NCBI GenBank assembly: GCA_021234155.1
Contig: JAJEKV010000079.1
Coordinates: forward strand, 122,001-186,000
DNA: 64,000 bases
DNA from: Isoetes taiwanensis
Lineage: Eukaryota; Streptophyta; Lycopodiopsida; Isoetales; Isoetaceae
Reading direction: 5' to 3'
Below, in pieces: positions 13,401 to 24,857 of the stretch (within the stretch, counting starts at the first letter, position 1; every line of letters starts with the position of its first letter). A program made the position numbers and the translations under genes. A model generated the notes under the pieces. The model was not told the DNA's origin. It ran no database searches and was given only the letters and a program-made list of their open reading frames with translations.

Positions 13401-13950
13401 GGCGACTAAAAGACGACTCGCCGATGTCTTCGACTCCATCGATGTCTCATATGTCGAGTCCTCTTGTCGTTATCGTGTTGATTGCTTCACCCCCTCGCAA
13501 CTTGCATGACATCTCTTCCTTTGATCTCATTATTTATGGGAGGGAAGGAATAACAAGGAACTATACATGCAAAACATATAGCTTACATAGTTAGAATTAC
13601 TACTAGAGCTATTAGGTCTCCCTTGTGCCTCCCTTCAAGTTGCACACCTACTCCTTGGCAATGTCATCGGTGTTCCTCCCACAAGAATGGTGTTGATGAT
13701 CTATATCCTTCTATTTGTACGTCAGCTCATACCCGGGTAACTTGTTGATATGCTTGGGCCCTCGATGTTTGTCCGCTATGGCACAACACGCTTTGCATCA
13801 CATTCCAACTAAAGGTGTGCTTGTCGTTGATGCTTCTCGACATTTCACCGCTTCCCGATCCCCGTTTCTCGGCGTAATTGTTCTTCCTTCATGATACTTG
13901 GAGCTATTTGGAGGCGCCTCTTGAGGTCTTGGCGATTCCTTTGGCTATAC
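10500..13950. other. Internal region of element A, first part
   Basis: AT-rich sequence without a recognised gene. It contains a diverged direct duplication: about 10560-10735 and 10845-11015 share TAAGGTACTCTTCAT, CTTGCAACACATT and TTTGTGTTGCAAG in the same order. Fragments of GC-richer, coding-looking sequence at 13150-13900 show no domain motif. The region is cut at 13951 by element B and resumes at 24858. Confidence 0.5.
12272..12372. repeat. CTAT microsatellite with ATTCGCTTCGGC minisatellite
   Basis: A (CTAT)n run is followed by three to four copies of a unit close to CTATTCGCTTCGGC and then by more CTAT repeats. It is a simple tandem repeat within element A. Confidence 0.75.
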
Positions 13951-13951
13951 T
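13947..13951. other. Target-site duplication of element B, left
   Basis: ATACT precedes the LTR here and follows the other LTR at 24858-24862. A perfect 5 bp duplication is typical of Ty3/gypsy integration and shows that both ends belong to one insertion. Confidence 0.9.
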
Positions 13952-16395
13952 TGTTAGCCTAAAACCTGGAATTTTAGCCTAACCTCAAAGGAATCTTAAA
14001 CAAAGTGGTTAGAACCTCCAGACCACTTAGGGTGATCAATCCTTGTCATATGAAACCAGAAAAATTCATTTTTAAGTGCTAGTTTTTCAAAATCACTAGA
14101 GTCCCTCAAACCCAAAAAACGGTCGAGCAAAACCGAACTTGCGCATTACACCTTGAGAGATTTTGAAGGTCTGATTGGTGTTATCGCTGGTCAACAATCA
14201 GAGGAAAATGGTGGAGAAGACTTGACTTGATTTGAATAAAGGAAGGTCAAGAAAATCAAGTCAAAGGCAGGTCAAAAAGTTGGCCGCTGCCAAAACAGAG
14301 AGCCAAATTTTGCGTGATGGAGTTTGATGGGGAATTTTGGGTTGGGATCCGCGGCAGCAACTTCAAAATAACCTCTAGATCACGTGCAAAAAAGGTTTGA
14401 ATAGCAAAAGGATGTTTTAGTTTTTCTCAAAGTAAACAAAACCTCAAGAAAAGAACAAACTCAGAATAGCTTATGAAAAGAAATCTTTTATATGTTTTCT
14501 CCGAATGTATAGGTGTCTAGGATTTCTATAAGGATGAGATACAACTACCAAGAAGATATAATCTCCGAGTAAATATTTTTGGTCTTGTTTTTGGTTTTTT
14601 TTTCTTTTTTTTTTTAAAAAGGGCAATGCGTAACTACAAAAAAGGATGTACAATGAAGACAATGATTTTTCAGGCAAAGACTATGCATTATAGCAATGTG
14701 ATACGTAGGTATGACAATGTCAACAGGTATTACCAAAGTTTTGAAAATAATAATGCTTGAGAGAAAATTCAAGACTGCTTGAGCCTTTCGAGAGCTTCAA
14801 AAAATACCAATGAAGTAATATGGAGTGATTATTTAAGTTTGCAAACGAGGTGCTTCGATGCTGAACAGGTCACAACGAACAGGGACTTCAATCTCGAACG
14901 AAATGGAGCTGAACTGAAATGAAAGAGCAAAAAGATATCAAAAATTCAATGCGCCAAAAATCACGAGGTATGTCTCCGAGGGCGGTCGATTTGATCCGTG
15001 ATGCTGGTTTAAGAACTGTTCTTCCCAAAAGCTAGCTCGGTTGAGTGATTTGAGGCCCAAATTGAGCAATTTCCATCGAATCAAATGCCACAAAGGATCC
15101 CCATGGTTTCGGAAAAGGTTTAGGAGCTAATTTCTATGAAATTGGCGATTCAATCAAGTTTAGGTAATGAATTGGCGGATTTAGCATGTTCCCCTATTTC
15201 TTAGGGTTCATCGAAAATTTTTAAGGGTGATATATCCCACAAAAAGTGGTTCTCGAGGCTAAGGTATATAAGGAAAAAATGCAGACCCACTATTAAATTT
15301 GTGCCACGCAGAGGGGACACCCAGCCCAGAACCGCCCCCCCCTGGCCGCCACGTGGAAAAAAAAAAAAGGGGAGGTGACCGAACTATGCGTAAATAGATA
15401 GGGTAGATAGGCTAGAATAGGTTTTTATTTTTTGGCACGCATCCCAAGAATCCAATTTTGAAGGTCTTTCCAAAGGTTTTTTGAATTTTAAAAAGACCAA
15501 GTCAGCTCTTTTTTTTCCAAGCTTTCCATCTAGAGGGTTTTAGGTCAAACTACAACATTTGAATTTTTGGTCCCTTTTGACCCATGGTCAATGAATATTG
15601 GAACATAAGGATGGTGAAAAAAGTCATAGGAAAAAAAGATGGGAAAAGGGTGTAAATAGGCTATACTAGGGTTTAGGAAGATGAAATGAGAATGAGAAAG
15701 AAGCCTTTTTGCCTTTGAAGGTTTTCAAGATCACTAGGGGACAATTCTCAAATGAAGGTGGGATTCATAAAAGATAAGTAGTAGAATGATGAGAAAAGGT
15801 CTCAAAAGTGGAAACAATGGTGAAGGAAAAGTTTTGAAGGCTCTTGGGATATAGAAAGGGGATGTAAGATGAATGGAATGAAGAAGAGATGGGTACCTCA
15901 GAAAGCACTTGATCTTATCTCAAATTGTTTCTAGGGCTCAATTCATACCTCCTAGTGAAGATAGATTTGCTCAAAGCCTAAGGTCTTCCAAACTTCTATA
16001 AGGGTCTTCCAAACTTCAAGGCTAGAATAAGAGCAAATTTCACTTCTAGGGTAGCATCCTCATGTGTGTGACTTCAAACTTCTCAAGCAAGCTTCATAAG
16101 GTTTTGAGCTTTGGTAAAATGTCTTGTGCCTCCTTGATAAACTTGCTATAGCCTTTGCCTGGTCTTCAAATCAAAGGAAAATGTTAAGCTAATAGGAATG
16201 TGTCTAGAAAGGTGTTTTACCTCAAGGAAAAGACTAGGCCATAATAGGAGATCCCCAATGTCTTCCAATCTTGGTCAAATGTCTTCCAAACTCCGATGGG
16301 ATCACAATAGCTCGGAACTTTTCCTTAAAGGAAATGTAAATGGAATGAAGGTTTTGAAACATAGATGCTGGTCCATGTTGCCAAAATGGGCAACA
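13952..16395 (-). repeat. 3' LTR of element B
   Basis: Starts TGTTAGCC and ends GGGCAACA on the plus strand, matching 22392-24857 throughout. It contains a GGTATATAAGG stretch near 15262. Short insertions and CAG/CTG-associated substitutions distinguish it from the other copy. Confidence 0.93.
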
Positions 16396-16410
16396 TCTCC
16401 TCAAAGGAAA
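16396..16410 (-). other. Candidate polypurine tract of element B
   Basis: On the minus strand the bases before the 3' LTR read CTTTGAGGAGA followed by TGTTGCCC. The GAGGAGA purine run sits exactly at the LTR border, the expected place for plus-strand priming. Confidence 0.6.
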
Positions 16411-17199
16411 GAATGGGCTGGTCCCCCATTAACAATATGTAAACTTAGACCGGAGGATCTTCAAATACCGGTGCGGGTGACGAATGATGTAGAGCAATGA
16501 AGTGAGTGGTATGAGTGTGAGATGAACTCTGCTATGGTGGAAATGTGGTGCGAGCATTGTAGGGAGTGAAAATAAAAGGATAGAAGGTTGAAATGGAATG
16601 TAAGGCAACTTATAGGCGTATGAAAATGGAGGAGAAAAGAATGAACCTCATATATGACAAGAAATCAAGGTTAGCATGAGTGCCAAGCAAGATGTGGAAA
16701 ATGATATATGGATAGCACTCTAGAACTCCAATGAAGAAGCAAGGTCTTATGAAGAATAGGCCAGCTTTTAGAAAAAGATGAAATGTTTTAACAAATGGTC
16801 CTGTCATGACAACATAGAACTCATTAATAGGTAATAATCAAAGTCTTCATCCCTTGTGGTCACATTCCTGCAGCCTAAAACGAAAAAGACACAATATTAA
16901 ACCTCAAAGGAAATATGCTAATCAAAAGAAATATTAAAACCTCAAATTTTGAAATTATAGACTAAACTATTCTAAGCTAGAACAAATGCTTATATAGAAG
17001 TGAAGAGGCTCAAGCAGGCATGCCGAGGCCAATATCTTTAAGGTGTTGAATATTAATGGGATTTGGCGGCTCTAATCCTGCATACTAAGATCTCGCCAAC
17101 CTATAAGATGAGCAGCCAAATCTCCTAAAATCGATAGGGACCCTCCTGTGGATTTTCAAACTTTGAAAGCTTCCCTTCATCCGCAAAGATTCCACTTTA

Positions 17200-18080
17200 A
17201 AACTAATTCCATAGGTGCAAACTTGTCTTGCGGTTTGTGAGCAACCTTTGAAAGTCTGCCAGACTCTTAGCCTTCTTCAAAGAAGTTGTAATTCTCTCGC
17301 AACAAACCTTTCCTCATCTAATTTTAACAGAACTTCATACCCCGTGTTTCAAGGCTTGAAAAACTCCAACTCAAGCTTGAGTGCCATCCTTAAAGAAGGT
17401 ATTTCTAACTCGACCGAAATAACACCTCTACTCCATATACTAAACCGAAAAGGTGAGGCATTAGTAGTCTGCCTTAGAAGTAATTCTATGAGCCCAAAGA
17501 GCATCATATAATTTCAAGTGCCAATCCCTTTGGTTTTGGCAAACTGCTTTTCTGCAAAATACTCTTAAGCACTTTGTTAGTAGACTCAAACTTTGCCCAT
17601 TTCCTTTGAGGATAATAGGTCGAGCTTTTCACATGCTTGATCTTGAGGCTTGAAACAAGGAAATTAATAACTTCATTAATAAAAGTAGAGCCTCTATCAG
17701 TCAAAATTTTAAAAGGAATGCCAAACCTAGAGCAAATATTCTCATGCAAAAATCTAGCAAGAGTATGGGCATTTGCTTTCCTTAAAGGTGTTGCTTCGAC
17801 CACTTAGTGAAACAGATCAGTAGCCACAACAATGTATTCATGCTGAAATGAGGATGGGGATTGATAGGGCCAACATAGTCCAATCCCCAAACTTGAAATG
17901 GACCAGGGGAGACAATTCCCCGTAAGAGGAGCAGGATGCAAGATTCTTTTGCCAAAGATCTGCATTGATGACAAGTCTTTATAATATCATAACAATCTTT
18001 AAATAAATGAGGCCAGAAATAACCGGACCTCAATATTTTCTTGGCGCTTGTTGTCTGCAAGCAAAATGACCACCACAAAC
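17200..18080 (-). CDS. Element B integrase, frame interrupted
   Basis: The zinc-binding HHCC part is visible (KTTSAKKILRSGYFWPHLF then TCHQC). The catalytic core shows the first Asp in VWGLDYVGP (near 17880), the second in LTDRGSTF (near 17698) and the Glu in FESTNKV (near 17587), so the D,D,E triad is present. The two core halves lie in different frames that overlap at 17782-17803, and the region around the YPQ motif is slightly altered. Integrase inserts the cDNA into the host chromosome. No C-terminal chromodomain follows before the LTR, consistent with the non-chromovirus branch. Confidence 0.88.
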
Positions 18081-18199
18081 ACCTTTGTGATTTTCAAAGA
18101 AGTACCAGGCAGCTTCATCTTCATCAACACATCTTAAGAGTACACCATCCCTATTTACCTTGCACAAGATGTCACCAACCAATGAGTAAGTCAAACATT

Positions 18200-18790
18200 T
18201 TAACTTAAACCTGTAAGCTTGGCTTTTTGAAAATTTAGAAGGTATCTCCCGATATCAAGGAACCTCCTAATAGGTTGTTGCCAACCTTGAGCTGGTATAG
18301 TTAACAAGTCCCGCTCATTTACAACAAGGTTAGTCATTTCTTCTTCTTGTATCAACTCCTCATGTTCAAAGTAGGCAGGCAAGTATAAACTCGGGTTGTT
18401 CAATACATGAATAACCTTTACCTTTAAATCATAAGACTGAAGCCTACAAGCCCACCTATGAAGCTTAGGTTTTTCTAATTTCTTACCATACAAAAAAGGC
18501 ATGGGGTTCTGCACGCATGTAGATAGTGGCTTGGGATTTTGTAAAAGATGACCATGTCTCTCGATCAAAAGATGAGAGAAGCAAAGACTCCTTTCTATCT
18601 TAGCATACTTCTCTTCAGTTTGAGACCATTGTTTGCTTGCAAAAAGCAATAGGGTGTCTATCCTGCAAAATGGCAACTCCAAAGCAGCCTTTTTAGTGAT
18701 AGTTATGTAAACTTTAAATGGTAATGAAAGGTCCGAGTTTTTAAAAGTGTAGAATGGCAAATAGCCTCTATGATCTCAAAAAAGCTTTTT
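18200..18790 (-). CDS. Element B RNase H, standard position after RT
   Basis: The frame contains ASKQWSQTEEKYAKIERS, the usual gypsy RNase H signature, followed by the spacer with LHRWACRLQSYDLKVKVIHV that leads to integrase. The Asp-rich strands are partly disturbed (ADSL-type motif reads NNPSLYLP). This enzyme removes the RNA strand during reverse transcription. It is the second RNase H-like domain in this element. Confidence 0.75.
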
Positions 18791-19029
18791 CACACTCATC
18801 AGTCAAACAACAGCCTATATTTACTTTCTTTTTTACTAACTTGGCCTACTCTAGTCAACTTAGAGATAGGACTAATAAGGTGAGAGAAATTAGGCACATA
18901 CACTCTTAAGAAAGAGGTCATTCCCATAAATCCCTTGACTTCTTTAATTGTCCTGGGTGTTTGAAGCTTTTTTAAAGCTATGATCTTCTCTTCAGCCTAC
19001 TTGAAGGCCTTTAAAGCGAAAACCTCATG

Positions 19030-19640
19030 GCCTAAGAGCGGCCTTTGGATGCCAAAAAGATGCACTTCTTTGGGTTTAGATTAACTCCAGTTTGTCTGCA
19101 CAATGTAAATATCCTTGTTAGCCCTGAAATATGATCACTTGTATCAGTACCCAAGCATAAATCATCAAGATAAACTCTGAATTGCTCAGGAGTCATGTTT
19201 GCAAAGACAAGTGTCCATAGCTCTCCGAAATGTGGCAGGGGCATTCATTAAGCCAAAAGGCATCCTTTTCATTGCATAAGTTCCCCATGGAGTAATGAAG
19301 GATGTCTTTGGTTGATCTTCCTTTTGATGCTAATCGATTAAAACCGGAGAAACCATCCAAAAATGAGTACATAGACTTGCCACCAATCGCATAAAGGATT
19401 TCTTCCAAAAAGGTAAAGGGTAACAATCTTTAACAAGAGCTTTATTTAGATCTCTATAATCCACACATATTCTTAGAGAACCATTCTTTTTAGAACTGAA
19501 CAATACAAGAAACCCAAGAGGGGTTCACAATGTCAACTATCAAACCCGACTCCTGATTTTGAATAATTCCTGCTTGATAAGATCTAAAAGTGAGGAATTA
19601 ATTCTTCTCAATCTCTCGCATGACAGGTTTTAGTATCTTC
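19030..19640 (-). CDS. Element B reverse transcriptase, frame interrupted
   Basis: Motifs in order: LPFTFLEEILYAIGGKSMYS and FLDGFSGFN (palm Asp), an ITPWGTY/KRMPFGL-type block split over frames near 19250-19330, then QFRVYLDDLCLGTD (catalytic YLDD near 19170) and NLNPKKCIFL. The order and spacing match Ty3/gypsy RT. At least two frame changes are needed, including one between 19426 and 19193. RT copies the element RNA into DNA in virus-like particles. Confidence 0.88.
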
Positions 19641-19939
19641 ACCTAACTTTTATCTCAAACTCACAAATGCTCCTATCAACCCCTTTCAATTCTGAATATT
19701 CCCATGCAAAAACATCCACCCAATCTTCAAAGTACTTAATCATTTTACCTTTGCAATCTTCATCATATAGATCTCCCATTTGCAAAGTCCTCGACATACC
19801 TCCCTTTGTGCACTTCAAGTTCTTGGTGTGATTCTTCTTGTGCCAAAGTTGATGGTCAAGATAGGATGGAACCGGAGAGAGTTCATCTTCATCTAGGACA
19901 TCTTCCTTGATAGCTCCCTCAGAGAGATGCTCTAAGAGT

Positions 19940-20310
19940 GTTTTCCTGCACAAAGAATCAGCCTCAAAGTTTTTAGACCTTGGAATATGATAAATTTCCC
20001 AATGATCAAAAAAAGTTAGCAATTCTTGAGCTTGTGTGTTCAGATCCTCCATATCTTGATGTTTTGTTTGGTATTCCCCCAAAATCTGTTTGCAAACAAG
20101 TTGTGAGTCTCCATAGATAACAATATGGGAAATATTCATGAATCTTGCTTCCTGTAGGCCTGCAATGAGGGGCCCTATACTCACCGCATTAGAAGAAATA
20201 TTAGGATGAATTCTCCCTATCTTAGTCATCAGCTTAAGATCTGCATCCTTCAGAATAGCAGCAGAAGAAGCAATCCCTAATTTTTTAGACATACCTCCAT
20301 CAAACCAAAG
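19940..20310 (-). CDS. Element B extra RNase H-like domain between PR and RT
   Basis: Within the 340-codon frame 20661-19639, a type I RNase H fold is recognisable: AYLWFDGG (first Asp, near 20301), an alpha helix ending LIAGLQEARF, HIVIYGDSQLVCKQI (Asp), and HIPRSKNFEADSL (His...Asp). The Glu expected in the NEAEYEALI-type helix is not present (NAVSIGPLI). The same frame begins with the end of the protease (YDLLLGRRWM) and ends with DVFAWEYSELKGVD, the block that normally precedes RT. The domain is therefore physically between protease and RT, in one uninterrupted frame, and is additional to the standard RNase H at 18.2-18.8 kb. Confidence 0.85.
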
Positions 20311-20599
20311 GTAGGCCTTGTTTTCGTTTGGATCAGGGAACTCTACATGAGCAAAGTTGATAACTTCTGCATTCATATCAACATCCAGACCTAAACTGTA
20401 GACTCCTAACTCTTTTTCCTGCAAAATATCCACATCTATGAATCCAATGTTAGCAGAAGGGTCAGTCTTGTTTACCAGTTTAATGGAAGTTGTTCCATTT
20501 GAAATAGTGCAAATGCCTTCAGACCATATAGGCCTAGCATCTACCGTTTTCATCCACCTTCTTCCCAATAATAAATCATAGATGTTAGCATGGTTAACA

Positions 20600-21000
20600 T
20601 TCTCAAAATCAACAACCACAAATGTAGCTAAGACAATGATTCCCCCATTATGTAGACACATTTCTCACCACTCCCTTTGGTACTACCTTAGCATTGGAAA
20701 AGGATTTTAGAACAATAGAAGTGTTGTCTTCTACTTTGAGATTCAATGTTTTCATAACATGATAAGGCATGACATTTAGGGAAGAACCTCCATCCAGCAA
20801 AACCTTATCTAAATGGGAGGTCCCTATAGTAGCACTACAAATAAAAGCACCTGGATCTTCAGTGTGCTCAGGTAAGGCTACAGAAATGTTATTGCAAGTT
20901 TCTTCAGCAATTTCTTCAACATTTTGGGTATTTTTGATAAGCTTTTCCCTGTATGATGGTGCAATCCTCAATAAAGTTAGTAAGTCTACAGTAACCTTGG
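20600..21000 (-). CDS. Element B aspartic protease
   Basis: The retropepsin active site appears as KVLLDGGSSLNVMP (near 20790), with the flap-side and final block NIYDLLLGRRWM in the following frame (near 20575). Gypsy proteases normally read DTGSS or DSGSS; DGGSS is common in the plant Tat/Athila branch. The protease cleaves the Gag-Pol polyprotein. A frame change lies at about 20650. Confidence 0.85.
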
Positions 21001-21104
21001 AGTTTTTCATAAGCAAGTCAAATTCATCAAGCTCAGAATCTTTCTGTTTATACCTTTGAGCAGGGGGAGGAGCTATATCCTGAGGATTTGGCTGAAATGT
21101 TACC

Positions 21105-22357
21105 TTAGGAGCTACACTTGGTGGGATGAAACTTGCGAGATGTACCTGAATGGAGCCTAGCACGTGTTTGCACAACCATAACATCTTGTTCTTCTTGTTC
21201 TTCTGCACAAGCCTCAATAAAACTAATATTGGACACCTGTTTGCCTTTTTCTTGCTTTGCAAGGTAATTCTTGACACTGCAGAACTTCTCTTCATGACCT
21301 ATCTCTTTGCAAAAAGAACAAACAGGACATTCTTTACCAAAATGGCCCCTTTTGTGGCATTTAGGACAGGATCTTGCAAAGCAATTTTCAGCTCTATGAT
21401 AGGGTTTACCACAGTTTGTGCATTCAGGTATGGCAGAGCTAGAAGAAGGGGCATTATTACTATTTTTTAACTCCATGAGTTGTTTGGTAACTTCTAAGAG
21501 AGCTTCAGATACCTTACTTATCTCAGATTTCATTTCAAAACCACGGGGTCTAGCTCTTCACTTTTTGGCTTCTTTTTTTCTTCCGCTGCATACACAAGGC
21601 ATTAGCATAGTGTGACTCGTGGCTCGGTATCATGATGAGGAGGGGTAGAATGGATCTCTGATTTCATCATCGAGCGATAGCTTAGCATTTCTACTAAATC
21701 TACACCTTTACAAATGTCTTATGGATTGAATCTAGCTCACCAAACTTTTGAAGTTTTAATAACTTTCTATAAATCTTAGGCCTGGACATCAGACCTCTGA
21801 TAAAGGAAGCAACCAGATGCAAAGTTGGGTGGGAAACATGGTTCCTATTACAAACCAGCAAGTAAGAGTTAAATCTTTCCACATACTGTTTCACACTTTC
21901 ACCAGATTTAATAGAAAAGGAATTGAGCTCAAAGACAAGATCCTGGGGTGAGGTAGTCTTACCAAACCTTGACAGAAACTTTTGTTCCAATTCATCCCAC
22001 TTAGTGCCTATTGACAGCCTCGAAATCCAACCGGATCCGGCCTCATCACCTTTCATGCATTTGATAAACTCAAAGAAACCCGGTACCTTTCTTCTTTCCA
22101 TGCTCCTCATAATATTCTTCAAAATTCTTCAAGAAATGGTTAGCATTCATGGAAGAATCATAACAAGGGGAAGGAACAGGTATAGTGAGCTCAAATTGGT
22201 AAGGGGCTTGTGGAGGAAAAGGCAAAGCAGAAACATTTGTAATATTTGCTGTGGAACTGGTAGCCACTTTCATGCTTACCCCTACTAGCTCTGGTTGACC
22301 TGCTACTTCAGGTTGCTCAGCAGGCTCAGCAGTCTTTCTCGGTGCCATAGAGTTCAA
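21105..22357 (-). CDS. Element B Gag with three zinc knuckles
   Basis: The start region has a Pro-rich tail and MNANHFLKNFEEYY. The capsid core shows WDELEQKFLSRF and GESVKQYVERFN, the plant retrotransposon gag signature. Three CCHC-type knuckles follow: CTNCGKPYHRAENC, CPKCHKRGHFGKEC and CSFCKEIGHEEKFC. The frame changes at about 22100 and 21600. Gag forms the particle and packages the RNA. Three knuckles is more than the usual one or two. Confidence 0.88.
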
Positions 22358-22370
22358 CTTCCAGGTGAAA

Positions 22371-22388
22371 ATCTCGGTAGAACCTCCA
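22371..22388 (-). other. Element B primer-binding site, tRNA-Gln
   Basis: The minus strand reads TGGAGGTTCTACCGAGAT, beginning three bases inside the 5' LTR. Its complement ends GGTAGAACCTCCA, which equals the 3' acceptor end of a plant tRNA-Gln whose 5' end is GGTTCTA plus CCA. This gives both orientation and primer identity. Confidence 0.85.
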
Positions 22389-22391
22389 AAA

Positions 22392-24857
22392 TGTTAGCCT
22401 AAAACCTGGAATTTTAGCCTAACCTCAAAGGAATCTTAAACAAAGTGGTTAGAACCTCCAGACCACTTAGGGTGATCAATCCTTGTCATATGAAACCAGA
22501 AAATTCATTTTTTAAGTGCTAGTTTTTTCAAAATCACTAGAGTCCCTGAAACTGAAAAAACTGTCAGAGCAAAAACTGAACTTGCAGACACACCTTGAGA
22601 GATTTTGAAGGTCTGATTGGTGTTATCAGTGGTCAACAATCAGAGGAAAATGGTGGAGAAGACTTGACTTGATTTGAATAAAGGAAGGTCAAGAAAATCG
22701 AAGTCAAAGGCAGGTCAAAAAGTTGGCCAGTGCCAAAACAGAGCCAAATTTTTGCGATGGAGTTTGATGGGGAATTTTGGGTTGGGATCTGCGCGTGGCA
22801 AAACTTCAAAATAACCTCTAGATCACGTGCAAAAGGTTTGAATAGCAAAAGGATGTTTTAGTTTTTCTGTAAGTAAACAAAACCTCAAGAAAAGAACAAA
22901 CTCTGTAACAGTTATGAAAAGAAATCTTTTTATATGTTTTCTCCGAATGTATAGGTGTCTAGGATTTCTATAAGGATGAGATACAACTACCTGAAGAAGA
23001 TATAATCTCTGAGTAAATATTTTTGGTCTTGTTTTTGGTTTTTTTTTTTTTGCTCTTTTTTTCTTTTAAAAGGACAATGCAGAACTACAAAAAAAAGGAT
23101 GTACAATGAAGACAATGATTTTTCAGGCAAAGACTATGCATTATAGCAATGTGATACAGAAGGTATGACAATGTCAACAGGGTATTACCAAAGTTTTGAA
23201 AATAATAATGCTTGAGAGAAAATTCAAGACTGCTTGAGCCTTTCGAGAGCTTCAAAAATACCAATGAAGTAATATGGAGTGATTATTTAAGTTTGCAAAC
23301 GAGGTGCTTCGATGCTGAACAAGTCACAACGAACAGGGACTTCAATCTCGAACGAAATGGAGCTGGAATCCGAGCGGAGCAGAGCAAAAAGATATCAAAA
23401 ATTCAATGCGCCAAAATCACAGAGGTATGTCTCTGAGGGGCGTGTCGATTTGATCTGTGATGCTGGTTTAAGAACTGTTCTTCCCAAAAGCTAGCTCGGT
23501 TGAGTGATTTGAGGCCCAAATTGAGCAATTTCCATCGAATCAAATGCCACAAAGGATCCCCATGGTTTCGGAAAAGGTTTAGGAGCTAATTTCGGGCGGA
23601 AATTGGCGGGATTCAATCAAGTTTAGGTACGAATTGGCCGGATTTAGCATGTTCCCCTATTTCTTAGGGTTCATCGAAAATTCTTAAGGGTGATATATCC
23701 CACAGGCGAAGTGGTTCCGGAGGCTAAGGTATATAAGGAAAAATGCAGACCCACTATTAAATTTGCGTGCCACGCAGAGGGGGACACCCACCCGTGTCCG
23801 CCCCCACCCTGCCGCCACGGAAAAAAAAGGGGGGAGGTGACACGAACTATCAAATAAATAGATAGGGTAGATAGGCTAGAATAGGTTTTTTATTTTTGGC
23901 ACGCATCCCAAGAATCCAATTTTGAAGGTCTTTCCAAAGGTTTTTTTGAATTTTAAAAGACCAAGTCAGCTCTTTTTTTCCAAGCTTTCCATCTAGAGGG
24001 TTTTTAGGTCAAACTAAAACATTTGAATTTTTGGTCCCTTTTGACCCATGGTCAATGAATATTGGAACATAAGGATGGTGAAAAAGTCATAGGAAAAAAA
24101 GATGGGAAAAGGGTGTAAATAGGCTATACTAGGGTTTAGGAAGATGAAATGAGAATGAGAAAGAAGCCTTTTGCCTTTGAAGGTTTTCAAGATCACTAGG
24201 GGACAATTCTCAAATGAAGGTGGGATTCATAAAAGATAAGTAGTAGAATGATGAGAAAAGGTCTCAAAAGTGGAAACAATGGTGAAGGAAAAGTTTTGAA
24301 GGCTCTTGGGATATAGAAAGGGGATGTAAGATGAATGGAATGAAGAAGAGATGGGTACCTCTGTAGCACTTGATCTTATCTCAAATTGTTTCTAGGGCTC
24401 AATTCATACCTCCTAGTGAAGATAGATTTGCTCAAAGCCTAAGGTCTTCCAAACTTCTATAAGGGTCTTCCAAACTTCAAGGCTAGAATAAGAGCAAATT
24501 TCACTTCTAGGGTAGCATCCTCATGTGTGTGACTTCAAACTTCTCAAGCAAGCTTCATAAGGTTTTGAGCTTTGGTAAAATGTCTTGTGCCTCCTTGATA
24601 AACTTGCTATAGCCTTTGCCTGGTCTTCAAATCAAAGGAAAATGTTAAGCTAATAGGAATGTGTCTAGAAAGGTGTTTTACCTCAAGGAAAAGACTAGGC
24701 CATAATAGGAGATCCCCAATGTCTTCCAATCTTGGTCAAATGTCTTCCAAACTCTGATGGGATCACAATAGCCTGGAACTTTTCCTTAAAGGAAATGTAA
24801 ATGGAATGAAGGTTTTGAAACATAGATGCTGGTCCATGTTGCCAAAAATGGGCAACA
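22392..24857 (-). repeat. 5' LTR of element B
   Basis: TGTTAGCC to GGGCAACA, followed by the duplicated target ATACT at 24858-24862. It is the partner of 13952-16395. Open frames inside this LTR are not genes. Confidence 0.93.

Larger units (their letters stand above)
13952..24857 (-). mobile_element. Element B: Ty3/gypsy retrotransposon, full length
   Basis: A structurally complete element of 10.9 kb on the minus strand, nested in element A. LTRs are 2466 bp (5', 22392-24857) and 2444 bp (3', 13952-16395), with TGTT...AACA ends and flanking ATACT duplications. The primer site matches the 3' end of tRNA-Gln. Coding order in element direction is gag with three zinc knuckles, retropepsin, an RNase H-like domain, reverse transcriptase, RNase H and integrase; no chromodomain is seen. 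The frames are interrupted several times, so this copy as written is not autonomous. LTRs differ mostly at CAG/CTG positions, which prevents honest dating from LTR divergence. Confidence 0.93.

Noticed and set aside
13952-24857. Dating element B from LTR divergence
   Set aside because: Most differences between the LTRs fall at CAG/CTG sites and homopolymers, so they probably reflect base-calling errors and not time since insertion.
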